DNA of 64,000 nucleotides, taken from positions 287,133-351,132 of the forward strand of contig NZ_MSDF01000052.1 in assembly GCF_002022275.1 (NCBI RefSeq), given 5' to 3'. Positions 25,243-33,733 of this stretch are shown here, in pieces; positions within the stretch are counted from its first letter, which is position 1; every line of letters starts with the position of its first letter. The translations under genes were made by a program, and so were the position numbers. Source of the DNA: Pseudomonas fluorescens. GTDB taxonomy: Bacteria > Pseudomonadota > Gammaproteobacteria > Pseudomonadales > Pseudomonadaceae. The notes under the pieces were generated by a model. That model did no database searches and was not told the DNA's origin. It was given only the letters and a program-made list of their open reading frames with translations.

Positions 25243-25245
25243 GTT

Positions 25246-26256
25246 CTATTTGACCAGGCGTTTTTCTTTGGACGGCCTGTAGCCGAAATACGCGCTGTAA
25301 CACTTGCTGAAATGGCTCGGCGAGACAAACCCGCACGCCACCAGCACGTCCACCTGCGACAGCTCGGTGTGCTGCAACAAGCGCCGCGCCTCGGTCACGC
25401 GCAGTTCCATGTAATAGCGTTGCGGTGTGGTCCCCAGTTGCTCCTTGAACAGCCGCTCCAATTGACGCCGTGAGCGACCGGCGTAAACCGCCAGTTGGTC
25501 CAGCTCCAGAGGCTCTTCGAGGTTGGAGTCCATAAGTTTGACCACTTCGCGCAACGGCGCGCTGACACAGACGTTTTCTGTCGGTTTGATGCGCCGGTAG
25601 CGCGATTCCTCAAAAGACAGGATGTTTTCGATACCTTCGACCAGGGCCTTGCCGTGCAGGCTTTTAATCCAGTCGAGCGCCATATGGAACGCGCCCGAGG
25701 GGCTGGAGGCGGTGAGGCGGTCGCGGTCGATCACGTAGGGTTCGCTGGTCACTTGCGCGGCCTTGCAAACCTCCGCCAGCGCCGGGCGATGTTCCGGGTG
25801 GATGGCGCAACGGTAACCTTGCAACAACCCGGCGCGGCCCAAAAACCACGAGCCATTCCACAGGCCGCAGAGATTGACGCCATGCTCGGCAGCCGTGCGC
25901 AGCAGTTGGATAAGCTCGTCGCCCGCTTTCAGTTCGGTCCGAAAGCCACCACAGACCACCAGCAACTCCAGGTCCTGAAGCACTGCCAGCTCCAGACGCG
26001 CGTCAGGGCGAATCACCAGGCCCAGGTCGCTGATAACTTCGCCCTCGCCGCAGCCGAACGTGCGCGTGGCAAACAGGTCTGGGCGCAGCAGGTTGGCGGT
26101 GATCAGGGTATCGAGGGTCTGGGTGAAGGCCGGCAGAGAAAAGTGTTCGAGCAACAGGAAGCCGACACGGGTAGCCGGCTTCGACTGTGGGGGGGTGTCA
26201 TTGAGGTAGCGCAGGTTCTTGCCTTGCATGCCACCGCTGAACTGGCGTCTTTCCAT
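25246..26256 (-). CDS. GlxA-type AraC regulator with DJ-1/PfpI-like domain
   Basis: A 336-residue regulator. The N-terminal half (about residues 28-200) is a DJ-1/PfpI amidotransferase-like sensor with VGFLLLEHFSLPAFTQTLD and GVNLCGLWNGSWFLGRAGLL. The C-terminal half has two AraC helix-turn-helices, including AVYAGRSRRQLERLFKEQLG and ACGFVSPSHFSKCYSAYFG. Pseudomonas members of this group control quaternary-amine or amino-acid catabolism, but this one cannot be assigned. The start may be 26256 or the ATG at 26229; neither has a strong ribosome site. Its 3' end abuts the repeat element. Confidence 0.85.
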   Translation of the reverse strand: MERRQFSGGMQGKNLRYLNDTPPQSKPATRVGFLLLEHFSLPAFTQTLDTLITANLLRPDLFATRTFGCGEGEVISDLGLVIRPDARLELAVLQDLELLVVCGGFRTELKAGDELIQLLRTAAEHGVNLCGLWNGSWFLGRAGLLQGYRCAIHPEHRPALAEVCKAAQVTSEPYVIDRDRLTASSPSGAFHMALDWIKSLHGKALVEGIENILSFEESRYRRIKPTENVCVSAPLREVVKLMDSNLEEPLELDQLAVYAGRSRRQLERLFKEQLGTTPQRYYMELRVTEARRLLQHTELSQVDVLVACGFVSPSHFSKCYSAYFGYRPSKEKRLVK

Positions 26257-26299
26257 CGAGGGTCAGCCCACTCTTATTGTTTATGCAGTGGGCGCCATC

Positions 26300-26968
26300 T
26301 TAGAGGATTGGTGTACCAAAACGGTGAAAACGTGGCATCCAGTTATCCAGGATCTGTGCCGATGCCAGGACATGGTGGGCGCGCCCGATCAGCAGGCGGC
26401 GCGGCACGAAGCCGATGTAGCGAGAGTCGGCGCTGTTGTCGCGGTTGTCACCGAGCATGAAGTAGTTGTCGGCAGGCACCACCACAGGGCCGAAATTGCG
26501 CAGCGCGCGCACCCCCGGCATGAACTGGACGGTGCGTGTGCTGGTATTCGCCACTTCCGTCAGTTTGATGCCCGGGATGGTTTGCCCGGCAACGAAGGGC
26601 TCGCGGATGTCTTGCGCATCGGCGTAGGTCGCCGGCGTGCCGTTGATCCATAGCACCTCGTCCTTCATTTCCAGTGTGTCGCCAGGCACGCCGACAATAC
26701 GCTTGATCAAACGCACCCCGTCCTGGGGCGAGGTAAACGTCACCACATCGCCGCGCTGCGGGTTATCCAGCTTGACCAGGGAGATATCGGTGAGTGGCAC
26801 CTTGAGGTCGTAGGCCACGCGATTGACCAGCACCACATCGCCCTCCACCAGGGTCGGGCGCATGGAGCCTGAAGGGATAGGATTCCAGTCGGCCAACGAG
26901 GTGCGGAACACACCAAAACACAGCCAGAAAATGATGGCGTACCGGTATTTGCTTAACAGGCGCTGCAT
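26300..26968 (-). CDS. lepB: Signal peptidase I (second, compact copy)
   Basis: A 222-residue inner-membrane serine protease with one N-terminal membrane segment (YAIIFWLCFGVFRTSLADW). The catalytic Ser is in PIPSGSMRPTL and the Lys in RLIKRIVGVPGD. The C-terminal GDNRDNSADSRYIGFV box is intact. It is shorter than the housekeeping Pseudomonas LepB, which has two membrane helices, and lacks the lepA/rnc neighbours, so it is probably a paralogue. ATG at 26968 follows a GGGAG site; the GTG nine bases upstream is rejected. Confidence 0.9.
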   Translation of the reverse strand: MQRLLSKYRYAIIFWLCFGVFRTSLADWNPIPSGSMRPTLVEGDVVLVNRVAYDLKVPLTDISLVKLDNPQRGDVVTFTSPQDGVRLIKRIVGVPGDTLEMKDEVLWINGTPATYADAQDIREPFVAGQTIPGIKLTEVANTSTRTVQFMPGVRALRNFGPVVVPADNYFMLGDNRDNSADSRYIGFVPRRLLIGRAHHVLASAQILDNWMPRFHRFGTPIL

Positions 26969-27042
26969 ACGTCCCACTCCCGCCGTGCGTGCGTAATTTT
27001 CAGCAACATTCTTCGTTGCCCATGAAGGTTACATTAAGGCAT

Positions 27043-27096
27043 AGCGCCAGCGGTTCAAAAACCTCGGATTGACCGCTGTTCTTCATAACCGGCGCT
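27043..27096. other. Nested inverted repeats in intergenic region
   Basis: AGCGCC (27043-27048) pairs with GGCGCT (27091-27096), and directly inside it AGCGGT (27049-27054) pairs with ACCGCT (27072-27077), leaving a 13-base bulge. It lies in the 260-base gap between lepB and the small peptide gene. It could be RNA structure or chance; nothing else is recognisable in this gap. Confidence 0.3.
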
Positions 27097-27228
27097 GCCC
27101 TGAACGCCCGCAGTCAAGCGCTGCAACTCCATCTGATACGGTTTTTTCTTTGCCATCTGCGTCTGTATCGAAATCTGTGATCGGCGGACAATGCGGCCAT
27201 TCCCGACCCCCTTCCCTTCGGAGGCCTT

Positions 27229-27312
27229 ATGACCAAGATGGCAATTTTCCTGTTCGGCTTTTTGGTGCTGACCATCGGCATCGGTCTGTTGGCTACCATC
27301 TCGCCGGTCTGA
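27229..27312 (+). CDS. 27-residue single-span membrane peptide
   Basis: ATG at 27229 with a strong CGGAGG ribosome site 5-6 bases upstream opens a 27-codon frame ending in TGA. The product starts MTKM and is then almost entirely hydrophobic (AIFLFGFLVLTIGIGLL) before TISPV, a single membrane helix. No homologue is named here. The good ribosome site and membrane pattern make it a credible small protein. It converges on the calpain-like gene, with 6 bases between stops. Confidence 0.6.
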   Translation: MTKMAIFLFGFLVLTIGIGLLATISPV

Positions 27313-27318
27313 CGCAAC

Positions 27319-28326
27319 TCAGCGGAACGTGACCATTTCGAAATCCGCGCCGGTGCCGGCGGCCTGGGCTGCGAGGTCACTGATGGCAATGGTGCGCACC
27401 TGTTTGCCCTCATTCCACGGGTTGGTGTAGCTGAGCACGCCGGTTGCCGGGTCGATATGGATAATCGCAAAGGCATGCCCGTCGCCTTTGGACCAGTCGC
27501 CATTACGCGCCGGTTTGCCGCCAAACACGATGGCGGCGCGGTCACCGACGGCGCTGGCCTGGCTTAACAGAAACCGGGTGATGTCCTGAGGCGAGCTGTG
27601 CGAATCGGCCAGGCGCAGGTGGTCACCGAACTCACCGGCGAGTAATTCCATGACTTTGTTGGTCGGCAGCGAGCCTTTGGCCGGGTCGAGGTGGAAGTAC
27701 TGGAACATCGCCCCCACCACCGCCGCAGCCGGTGCATCGCCCGTGCCGTATTGGTTGAGGTCGGCGGCCTGTAAATGGAACACCGCCCCGGCGGCGCCCG
27801 GCAGGCTGACGTTAAAGCTGCCATCGGCGTTCTGGGTCACGCCACGTTGCAGGATCTCGTTGCCTTTATGCGTGTTGGAGAACGCCCGGACCACGGAGAT
27901 TCCCACGCAGTCGCCTTCACTGGTCTGGTTCAGGTGGGTGCCGAACGGCTCGCTGATGGGCTTGCCGGCCAGTACGGGCTTCCAGGGTCCGGCGTCAATC
28001 ACGCTGCCCTTGGCGTCACGTTGCAGCGCGCGAATGCTGCCGTCGGCGCTGTAACTGCCGTCACTCAGAGACGCGACAATGTTTTTCACATCGGTATTGA
28101 GGTTGTCACGCGCGTTACCGTCGCGTTGCATCGCCCCCTGGAAGGCCTGGGCCGCCGTGGTGATGCGTTGACGGGTTTCGCCGTCCGGGCGCCCGCCACG
28201 GCTGTGGTCGAGTTCGGTGAGCAATTGGTGATAGGTGGTTTCGATGGCGCGGATGCCGACCAGGTTGTCGGCATAGGCGGCGACAGACGTCGCCATGAGC
28301 GCAGCAATAATGAGAGGACGCTTCAC
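27319..28326 (-). CDS. Exported calpain-like (C2-type) cysteine protease
   Basis: A 335-residue protein starting at GTG 28326 with a signal peptide (KRPLIIAALMATSVAAYA, cleavage before DN). A GTG 36 bases upstream is possible but would spoil the signal. The papain/calpain-fold triad is visible: Cys in TSEGDCVGISVVRAFS, His in GDGHAFAIIHID and Asn in YTNPWNEG, matching the calpain pattern GDC...GHA...NPW. Residues about 20-120 are helical and of unknown role. Bacterial relatives include secreted effectors. The periplasmic or extracellular location is inferred from the signal; the substrate is unknown. Confidence 0.65.
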   Translation of the reverse strand: MKRPLIIAALMATSVAAYADNLVGIRAIETTYHQLLTELDHSRGGRPDGETRQRITTAAQAFQGAMQRDGNARDNLNTDVKNIVASLSDGSYSADGSIRALQRDAKGSVIDAGPWKPVLAGKPISEPFGTHLNQTSEGDCVGISVVRAFSNTHKGNEILQRGVTQNADGSFNVSLPGAAGAVFHLQAADLNQYGTGDAPAAAVVGAMFQYFHLDPAKGSLPTNKVMELLAGEFGDHLRLADSHSSPQDITRFLLSQASAVGDRAAIVFGGKPARNGDWSKGDGHAFAIIHIDPATGVLSYTNPWNEGKQVRTIAISDLAAQAAGTGADFEMVTFR

Positions 28327-28514
28327 GCTTGGGTATCTCGAAGAAAGAGGGTGAAGCGACACTGCGAACCCGACGCCCGTTCAATCGCTTCGTGCCGCAA
28401 CATCCCGTAGCAGGCCTGATACACAGCGGCGAGCATGCCGCAGCCCGCCAAATTGCGTCAATGGCGGCACGCGGCTATGTGCACGCTCGCCACAATGCAA
28501 GTCATCGTCTGCGG

Positions 28515-29459
28515 TTAAGGGCGGATCGAGGCATACACTTTGGCCCTGTCGAGCAGCTCGCGGCAGTGCGCGGCGGTTTGCTCGGTGCGCTCGACCATGG
28601 GCAGATGTCCCACGCCGTCGAGAATTTCCAGGCGCGCATGAGGAATGCCCTCAAGCCAGGTTTGCGCGCTGGCGACAGGCACCATGCGGTCCTCTCGCCC
28701 CCACAGGATCAGGCTCGGCACCCGTACCTGAGACAGCCAGGGTTCCATGCGCGGGCTGTCGGAAAAGTTGGCGAAAATCTCCGCCAACTCGTCGCGTCGC
28801 TTGATGTAGCTTTGCGCCTCAGCCGCCAACAGCACTTCAGGAATGTAGGGTGGCGCAGCCATGGTCATGGCGAAGAAACGGTCGAATTGCGCGCGGTTGC
28901 GAATCAAAAACGGGTTGTCGCCGCTATTGACCAACGCTTCCACTTCATTGGGTTGCGGCAGGTTCACGCCCGCCGCCCCGATCAACCCCAGAGACAGCAC
29001 CCGTTCCGGGTAATGGGTGGCGATCCAGCTGGCGACATAAGCCCCCATGGAGCTGCCGATCACGTGCACTTTGTCCAGCTGGCAGGCGTCCAGCAACGCC
29101 ACCATGCGCCGCGCCTGCGCGGCAACGCTGTAATCGCCGCCGGTCACAAAGGCATTTTTACCGTGACCGGCAAGGTCCGGAATGATCACGCGGTAGTCGC
29201 TGCTAAAGTGCCGGGCGAAACCCAGCCACACGCCTTTGTCGGCGCTGAAGCCATGTAACAGCAGCAACGCTGGCGCATGCACATTGCGGCCCTGATAGGT
29301 GGCCAGTGTCATGCCCTTGATCGGTACCGTGATCGCCTTGAGCCGCGAGCGCCGGGCTTCGATGTACGCGAGCACCTCGAATAGCACCGTGCCCACCCGG
29401 GGATAGGTCCACCAGACCCACAGTGCAAGCAGGGCAAATACCACAGCGGTCACAAGCAT
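28515..29459 (-). CDS. Membrane-anchored alpha/beta hydrolase
   Basis: A 314-residue lipase/esterase-like enzyme. Residues 2-20 (LVTAVVFALLALWVWWTYP) are a membrane anchor. The triad is the nucleophile elbow GSSMGA, Asp in WGREDRMVP and His in GVGHLPMVE; the oxyanion loop is LLLHGFSADKG. The anchor plus hydrolase layout resembles monoacylglycerol-lipase-type ABHD6 proteins. ATG at 29459 follows a GGAGA site. It stands alone on this strand. Confidence 0.82.
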   Translation of the reverse strand: MLVTAVVFALLALWVWWTYPRVGTVLFEVLAYIEARRSRLKAITVPIKGMTLATYQGRNVHAPALLLLHGFSADKGVWLGFARHFSSDYRVIIPDLAGHGKNAFVTGGDYSVAAQARRMVALLDACQLDKVHVIGSSMGAYVASWIATHYPERVLSLGLIGAAGVNLPQPNEVEALVNSGDNPFLIRNRAQFDRFFAMTMAAPPYIPEVLLAAEAQSYIKRRDELAEIFANFSDSPRMEPWLSQVRVPSLILWGREDRMVPVASAQTWLEGIPHARLEILDGVGHLPMVERTEQTAAHCRELLDRAKVYASIRP

Positions 29460-29646
29460 CAAGGCGTCTCCGGGCACGGGGCAGACGTGCATAGTTGCTC
29501 ACTTCGCTTGAATCTGTGCTGAACGCATTGCGAAAGGACGCTTGGGCAGCGTGTTGCGAGGGGGTACTGAAAATAAAGGCCGCCGCCGACGAGCGATGCC
29601 CGTACCGGCGGCCGGAAATGACGTCTTTGAATGCCCTGCGGTCAAC

Positions 29647-30111
29647 TCAGTTTTGTGGCCGTTGCTTGGTCGAATCCAGCTCGGCCTTTTTAGCGGTACT
29701 GATTTCAGTGATCTGAGCCGACTTGGCGATGGCCATGTCAAACGTGTCCTGCATTTTGGCGATGGCGTCAGTCGCGGTGCCTTTCAGCCCGCCATTGGCA
29801 GCCCAATCGAAGTTCCACACGCCGGACAGGTTATCGGCACCCGCCACGTCATGGGTTTCGATCGCGGTGAAAACATCAGGATGGCGCTCCATGTACTTGG
29901 CAGCGTCGGAAACATCTGTTGGCACCTTGCCCGAGGCGTTGTTGGCCAGTTGCGTCAATTCCTGCTTGTTAATGGCCGACTTGCCCGACTGGCGCATGTA
30001 ATCGGCAATAACCTTGCTGGACTTGGCAATGTTCAACTTGTCGTCGAACGAAGACGGTGAGGACTTTGGAGTGTTCGGCCCGCCGGCCGCGGGCGTTACG
30101 GTAGTAGACAT
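29647..30111 (-). CDS. Uncharacterised protein with faint HrpK/HrpF-like C-terminal module
   Basis: A 154-residue protein with no signal peptide. ATG at 30111 follows a GGGAG site. The N-terminus is Ser/Thr/Pro-rich (STTVTPAAGGPNTPKSSPSS), as in some secreted effectors. The rest has KVIADYMRQSGKSAINKQEL, then AAKYMERHPDVFTAIETHDV and GADNLSGVWNFDWAANGGL, then a heptad-like helix. That middle module resembles one I associate with type III translocator-like proteins (HrpK/HrpF/NopX), but this is memory-based. No type III secretion genes are in the window. Function unknown. Confidence 0.55.
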   Translation of the reverse strand: MSTTVTPAAGGPNTPKSSPSSFDDKLNIAKSSKVIADYMRQSGKSAINKQELTQLANNASGKVPTDVSDAAKYMERHPDVFTAIETHDVAGADNLSGVWNFDWAANGGLKGTATDAIAKMQDTFDMAIAKSAQITEISTAKKAELDSTKQRPQN

Positions 30112-30254
30112 CGGCGCTGCTCCCTCATTGGAACGAATGAAATCGTCGTGCTGACGATACCCCGACGCGGACGTTAGCATGGGCAAAGGGCCATTCCATG
30201 GGCCTTCACAACATTTCACAACGGCAGGCGGATTTTCGCGGCCTTTTCGGGGTT

Positions 30255-30956
30255 TTATTCGGCACGCTGACTCACAAGCCCTTCCAGCGTAAACCGCGCC
30301 TGCATCAGCACGACATCGCGCACCAACTCCATTTCGGGCTGGTTGACCTCGGTCCACTTCAACGCCTCAAGCAACTTGGGCTTTTGCACACGAAAGGCCA
30401 GGCCCTGGGTGAACAGCGCCATCGAGTGGATCACCGTGCGCTCATCTTCCAACGCAAACCCCGACAACCTCGCAATCAGTTGGCGGATCACTCGGCCGAT
30501 GCGTGCCTTGAAGCGTTCTTCGAAGGCTTTGGACGCGATCTCCGGGCATAGGCCTGCCTGGTGGCGGTCCATAAACGCACGCATGGCGCTGGTTTGCGGG
30601 CTGTCCTGAATGGTCGACACCACCGTGCCCAAGATGCCCAGCGATGCAACGATCATCGCCTCGTCGCTGGCCTCTGCGTCGGCCAGGGTGTTTTCCGCGA
30701 CCTCGACCGGCGCGCCCATCTTGTGCCACAGCAGCGCGATCAAATGCTCGATGCACGCCAGGTAAACGCCTTCCTTGCCATCGAAGTAGTACTGGATCGC
30801 CGGGGCGTTAACCCCGGCCTCAGTGGCGATATCCCGGGTGGACGCGCCGTCGTAACCGCGCTCGCCAAACACCGCGATCGCGGCCTCGACGATGCGTGCG
30901 CGGGTTTCTTCGCCCCGCTGGTAACCCCCTTCGGCGGCCGGTTTATGTCGTGCCAT
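30255..30956 (-). CDS. TetR-family regulator (CecR/DUF1956 type)
   Basis: A 233-residue repressor. The N-terminal DNA-binding domain has TRARIVEAAIAVFGERGYDG, then the recognition helix in TEAGVNAPAIQYYFDGKEGVY. The C-terminal part (SPQTSAMRAFMDRHQAGLCP) is of the CecR/DUF1956 type, whose members often control adjacent membrane-fusion and transporter genes. It diverges from such an operon at 31067. ATG at 30956 has an AGGGAA site. A palindrome at 31026-31041 is its probable operator. Confidence 0.88.
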   Translation of the reverse strand: MARHKPAAEGGYQRGEETRARIVEAAIAVFGERGYDGASTRDIATEAGVNAPAIQYYFDGKEGVYLACIEHLIALLWHKMGAPVEVAENTLADAEASDEAMIVASLGILGTVVSTIQDSPQTSAMRAFMDRHQAGLCPEIASKAFEERFKARIGRVIRQLIARLSGFALEDERTVIHSMALFTQGLAFRVQKPKLLEALKWTEVNQPEMELVRDVVLMQARFTLEGLVSQRAE

Positions 30957-31005
30957 GTGCAATTCCCTGTGAAGCGCATTTGAATATCGAACCAAAATAT
31001 ACCAG

Positions 31006-31041
31006 TTGACAAAAATTCGCGAAAAATGGAATTTATTCCAT
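31006..31041 (+). promoter_or_regulatory. Efflux operon promoter region with palindromic TetR operator
   Basis: TTGACA (31006-31011) is a good -35 element. ATGGAAT-TT-ATTCCAT (31026-31041) is a perfect inverted repeat placed where the -10 region should lie, so bound repressor would block RNA polymerase. It sits between the divergent TetR and membrane-fusion genes. The -10 itself is weak, and the operator role is inferred. Confidence 0.6.
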
Positions 31042-31066
31042 CTGATATAAATCTGGAGTGACCTCG

Positions 31067-32176
31067 ATGTCCGCTGCACCTCCCTCCCCTCAGGTCATTC
31101 CTGAAGACACCGTCAACGGCCAGCGCGGCAAAGCGCGGCGGATACTCCTGACACTCGGCATCGTTGCACTCTTGATTGGCTTGGGCTGGGGCACCTGGTG
31201 GTGGCTCACCGGGCGCTTTTTCGAGAGCACCGACGACGCCTACCTGCAGGCCGACAGCATCAGCGTGGCGCCGAAGATCAGCGGCTACGTGGCCGACGTG
31301 CTCGTGAGCGACAACCAGAGCGTCAAGCGCGGCGACGTGCTGGCGCGTCTGGATGCGCGCAAATACCAGGCCGTCAGCGATGAGGCCACGGCGACAATCG
31401 CCGCACGCAACGCCGACTTCGCCAAAGCCGAGGCCGATCTGGTGCAGCAGGATTCGACCATCGCCGAGGCCCGCGCCCAGTTGCAAGGCGCCGAAGCCGA
31501 CGCCCGCCACGCCCAAACGGAAGTCGCCCGCTACGCTCCGCTGGCACGTTCCGGCGCCGAGCCGGAAGAACGCCTGGCGCAGCTCAATAACCAGTTGGCA
31601 CAAACCCGCAGCACGGTGGCGGCCAAGCAAGCCGCGCTGGCCTCCAGCCAGACCCGCTATGGCACGCTTCAAGCCCAGCTCAAACAGGCGCAGGCCCAAC
31701 TCGGCGTCGCCAAGGCCAGCGAAGCCCAAAGCCAATTGGACGTGGATGACGCCGTCATCCGCAGCCCGCTGGACGGCCGCGTGGCTGATCGCGGCGTGCG
31801 CGTGGGCCAGTACGTGCAACCGGGGACCCGCCTGTTGACCGTGGTGCCGATCAGCGCGATCTACCTCACGGCCAACTACAAGGAAACCCAAATCGGCGAG
31901 ATGCACCCCGGCCAAAGCGTCACCGTGCACGTGGACGCCCTGCCCGGTCGCAGCCTCAAAGGCCATATCGACAGCCTCGCCCCCGGCACCGGCGCGCAGT
32001 TCGCGCTGTTGCCGCCGTCGAATGCCACCGGCAACTTCACCAAAATCGTCCAGCGGGTGCCGGTGCGTATCGCGCTGGACGTGTCGGATGACGTACGCAT
32101 GGCCTTGATGCCGGGCTTGTCGGCGACGGTTGAAGTCGACACCCGCACCGCCGGCGCAGACGCCAATCATGGCTGA
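31067..32176 (+). CDS. HlyD/EmrA-type membrane fusion protein
   Basis: A 369-residue periplasmic adaptor. The N-terminal anchor is ILLTLGIVALLIGLGWGTWWWL, then a biotinyl-lipoyl-like half (FFESTDDAYLQADSISVAPK), a long Ala/Gln-rich coiled coil (about residues 100-210), and the second half with RSPLDGRVADRGVRVGQYV. It links an inner-membrane transporter to an outer-membrane channel. ATG at 31067 follows GGAG. It overlaps the transporter gene by 8 bases. The operon probably exports toxic compounds under TetR control. Confidence 0.9.
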   Translation: MSAAPPSPQVIPEDTVNGQRGKARRILLTLGIVALLIGLGWGTWWWLTGRFFESTDDAYLQADSISVAPKISGYVADVLVSDNQSVKRGDVLARLDARKYQAVSDEATATIAARNADFAKAEADLVQQDSTIAEARAQLQGAEADARHAQTEVARYAPLARSGAEPEERLAQLNNQLAQTRSTVAAKQAALASSQTRYGTLQAQLKQAQAQLGVAKASEAQSQLDVDDAVIRSPLDGRVADRGVRVGQYVQPGTRLLTVVPISAIYLTANYKETQIGEMHPGQSVTVHVDALPGRSLKGHIDSLAPGTGAQFALLPPSNATGNFTKIVQRVPVRIALDVSDDVRMALMPGLSATVEVDTRTAGADANHG

Positions 32177-33731
32177 AGCGCTGATGGCCGAAGTGGCCGC
32201 CGAGAAACCGCGCAATGCCTCATTGACCGACTGGATCGCCGTCGCCGCTGGTTCACTCGGCGCGCTGCTGGCGACGCTGGACGTGTCGATCACCAACTCG
32301 GCGCTGCCGCAGATCCAGGGCCAGATCGGCGCCACCGGCACTGAAGGCACCTGGATCGCCACCGGCTACCTGATGTCGGAAATCGTCATGATCCCCCTCG
32401 CCGCCTGGCTGACCCGGGTGTTCGGCCTGCGCCGGTTCCTGATCGGCACGGCGCTGATGTTCACGTTGTTTTCGATGTTTTGTGGCCTGTCCTCAACCCT
32501 CGGCGCGATGATCGCCGGGCGTATCGGCCAAGGGTTTGCCGGCGGCGCGATGATTCCGACTGCGCAAACCATCGTGCGTACGCGCCTGCCGCCACACCAG
32601 TTGGCGATCGGCACCACGATGTTCGGCATGACGGTGATCCTCGGCCCGCTGCTGGGCCCGGTGATTGGCGGCTGGCTCACGGAAAACATCAATTGGCGCT
32701 GGTGTTTCTTCCTCAACCTGCCCATCAGCGTCGCGCTGATCACGCTGCTGATCACCGGCCTGCCCACCGAGCGCATGAACCTGCAACGCTTTATCAGCGC
32801 CGACTGGCTGGGCATCCTCGGCCTGGCGATGGGTCTGAGTTCGCTGACCGTGGTGCTTGAAGAAGGCCAGCGTGAGCATTGGTTTGACTCCAGCCTGATC
32901 ACGTGGCTGAGCATCACCTCGGTGATCGGCTTTTTCCTGATCGCCGTCGGGCAGTTCCGCTCCAGCACGCCGATCCTGCGCCTGCAATTGGTGCTCAACA
33001 AAAGCTTCGGCAGCGTGCTGCTGATAGGCACCGCAGCTGGCGCTGGCATCTACGGCACGGCCTACCTGGTGCCGCAGTTTCTCGGCGTGTTGTCCGGCTA
33101 CAACGCGCAACAAGCGGGGTCGATCATGCTGTTGTCGGGGATCCCGGCGTTTCTGCTGATGCCGATTCTGCCGCGCATGCTCGGCCGCTATGACCTGCGC
33201 TGGATGGTCGGCACCGGCCTGCTGTTGTATTGGGCCAGTTGTTTTGTCGACACGCTGTTGACCACCGACAGCGTCGGGCATGACTTTATCGGGTCGCAGT
33301 TGTTGCGCGGCTTTGCGCAGATCCTGGTGATGATGCCCCTCAGCCAACTCTCGATGCGCTCGGTTGAAACCCAGCACGCCGGGGATGCTTCCGGGCTCTA
33401 CAACATGTCGCGCAACCTGGGCGGCACCATCGGCCTGGCGCTGCTCGGCGTGCTGATGGACCGGCGCAGCCACTTCCACGACGACAGGCTGCGCGAAGGT
33501 ATCCAGGCCAACAGCCAACTGGCGCAGGACCAGATGGCCAGCGACACCGCCAGTTACCTGGCACAAACCGGCGATGCTTCCACGGCGCCATTGCAAGCGC
33601 TTGCCCACCTCGCCAATGACATTGCGCAACAAGCCTCGGTCATGGCTTACAACGACTCGTTTTACCTCTTGGGACTCGCAATGCTGGCGTGCCTGCCCCT
33701 GATCTTCTTACTGAAAAAGCGCACGGTATAA
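32169..33731 (+). CDS. DHA2-family MFS drug exporter (EmrB type)
   Basis: A 520-residue inner-membrane proton antiporter with 14 predicted helices. It carries DHA2 motifs: LATLDVSITNSALPQIQGQI in helix 1, GTEGTWIATGYLMSEI, and motif C-like VILGPLLGPVIGGWLTEN in helix 5. The start is inside the end of the adaptor gene, so translation is coupled. It should pump drugs or toxic metabolites through the adaptor and the outer-membrane protein encoded next. Substrate unknown. Confidence 0.92.
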   Translation: MAEALMAEVAAEKPRNASLTDWIAVAAGSLGALLATLDVSITNSALPQIQGQIGATGTEGTWIATGYLMSEIVMIPLAAWLTRVFGLRRFLIGTALMFTLFSMFCGLSSTLGAMIAGRIGQGFAGGAMIPTAQTIVRTRLPPHQLAIGTTMFGMTVILGPLLGPVIGGWLTENINWRWCFFLNLPISVALITLLITGLPTERMNLQRFISADWLGILGLAMGLSSLTVVLEEGQREHWFDSSLITWLSITSVIGFFLIAVGQFRSSTPILRLQLVLNKSFGSVLLIGTAAGAGIYGTAYLVPQFLGVLSGYNAQQAGSIMLLSGIPAFLLMPILPRMLGRYDLRWMVGTGLLLYWASCFVDTLLTTDSVGHDFIGSQLLRGFAQILVMMPLSQLSMRSVETQHAGDASGLYNMSRNLGGTIGLALLGVLMDRRSHFHDDRLREGIQANSQLAQDQMASDTASYLAQTGDASTAPLQALAHLANDIAQQASVMAYNDSFYLLGLAMLACLPLIFLLKKRTV

Positions 33732-33733
33732 CC

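Noticed and set aside
30740..32362. 540-codon open frame antisense to the membrane fusion gene
   Set aside because: A shadow of the membrane-fusion, transporter and TetR genes in high-GC DNA; composition is not protein-like.
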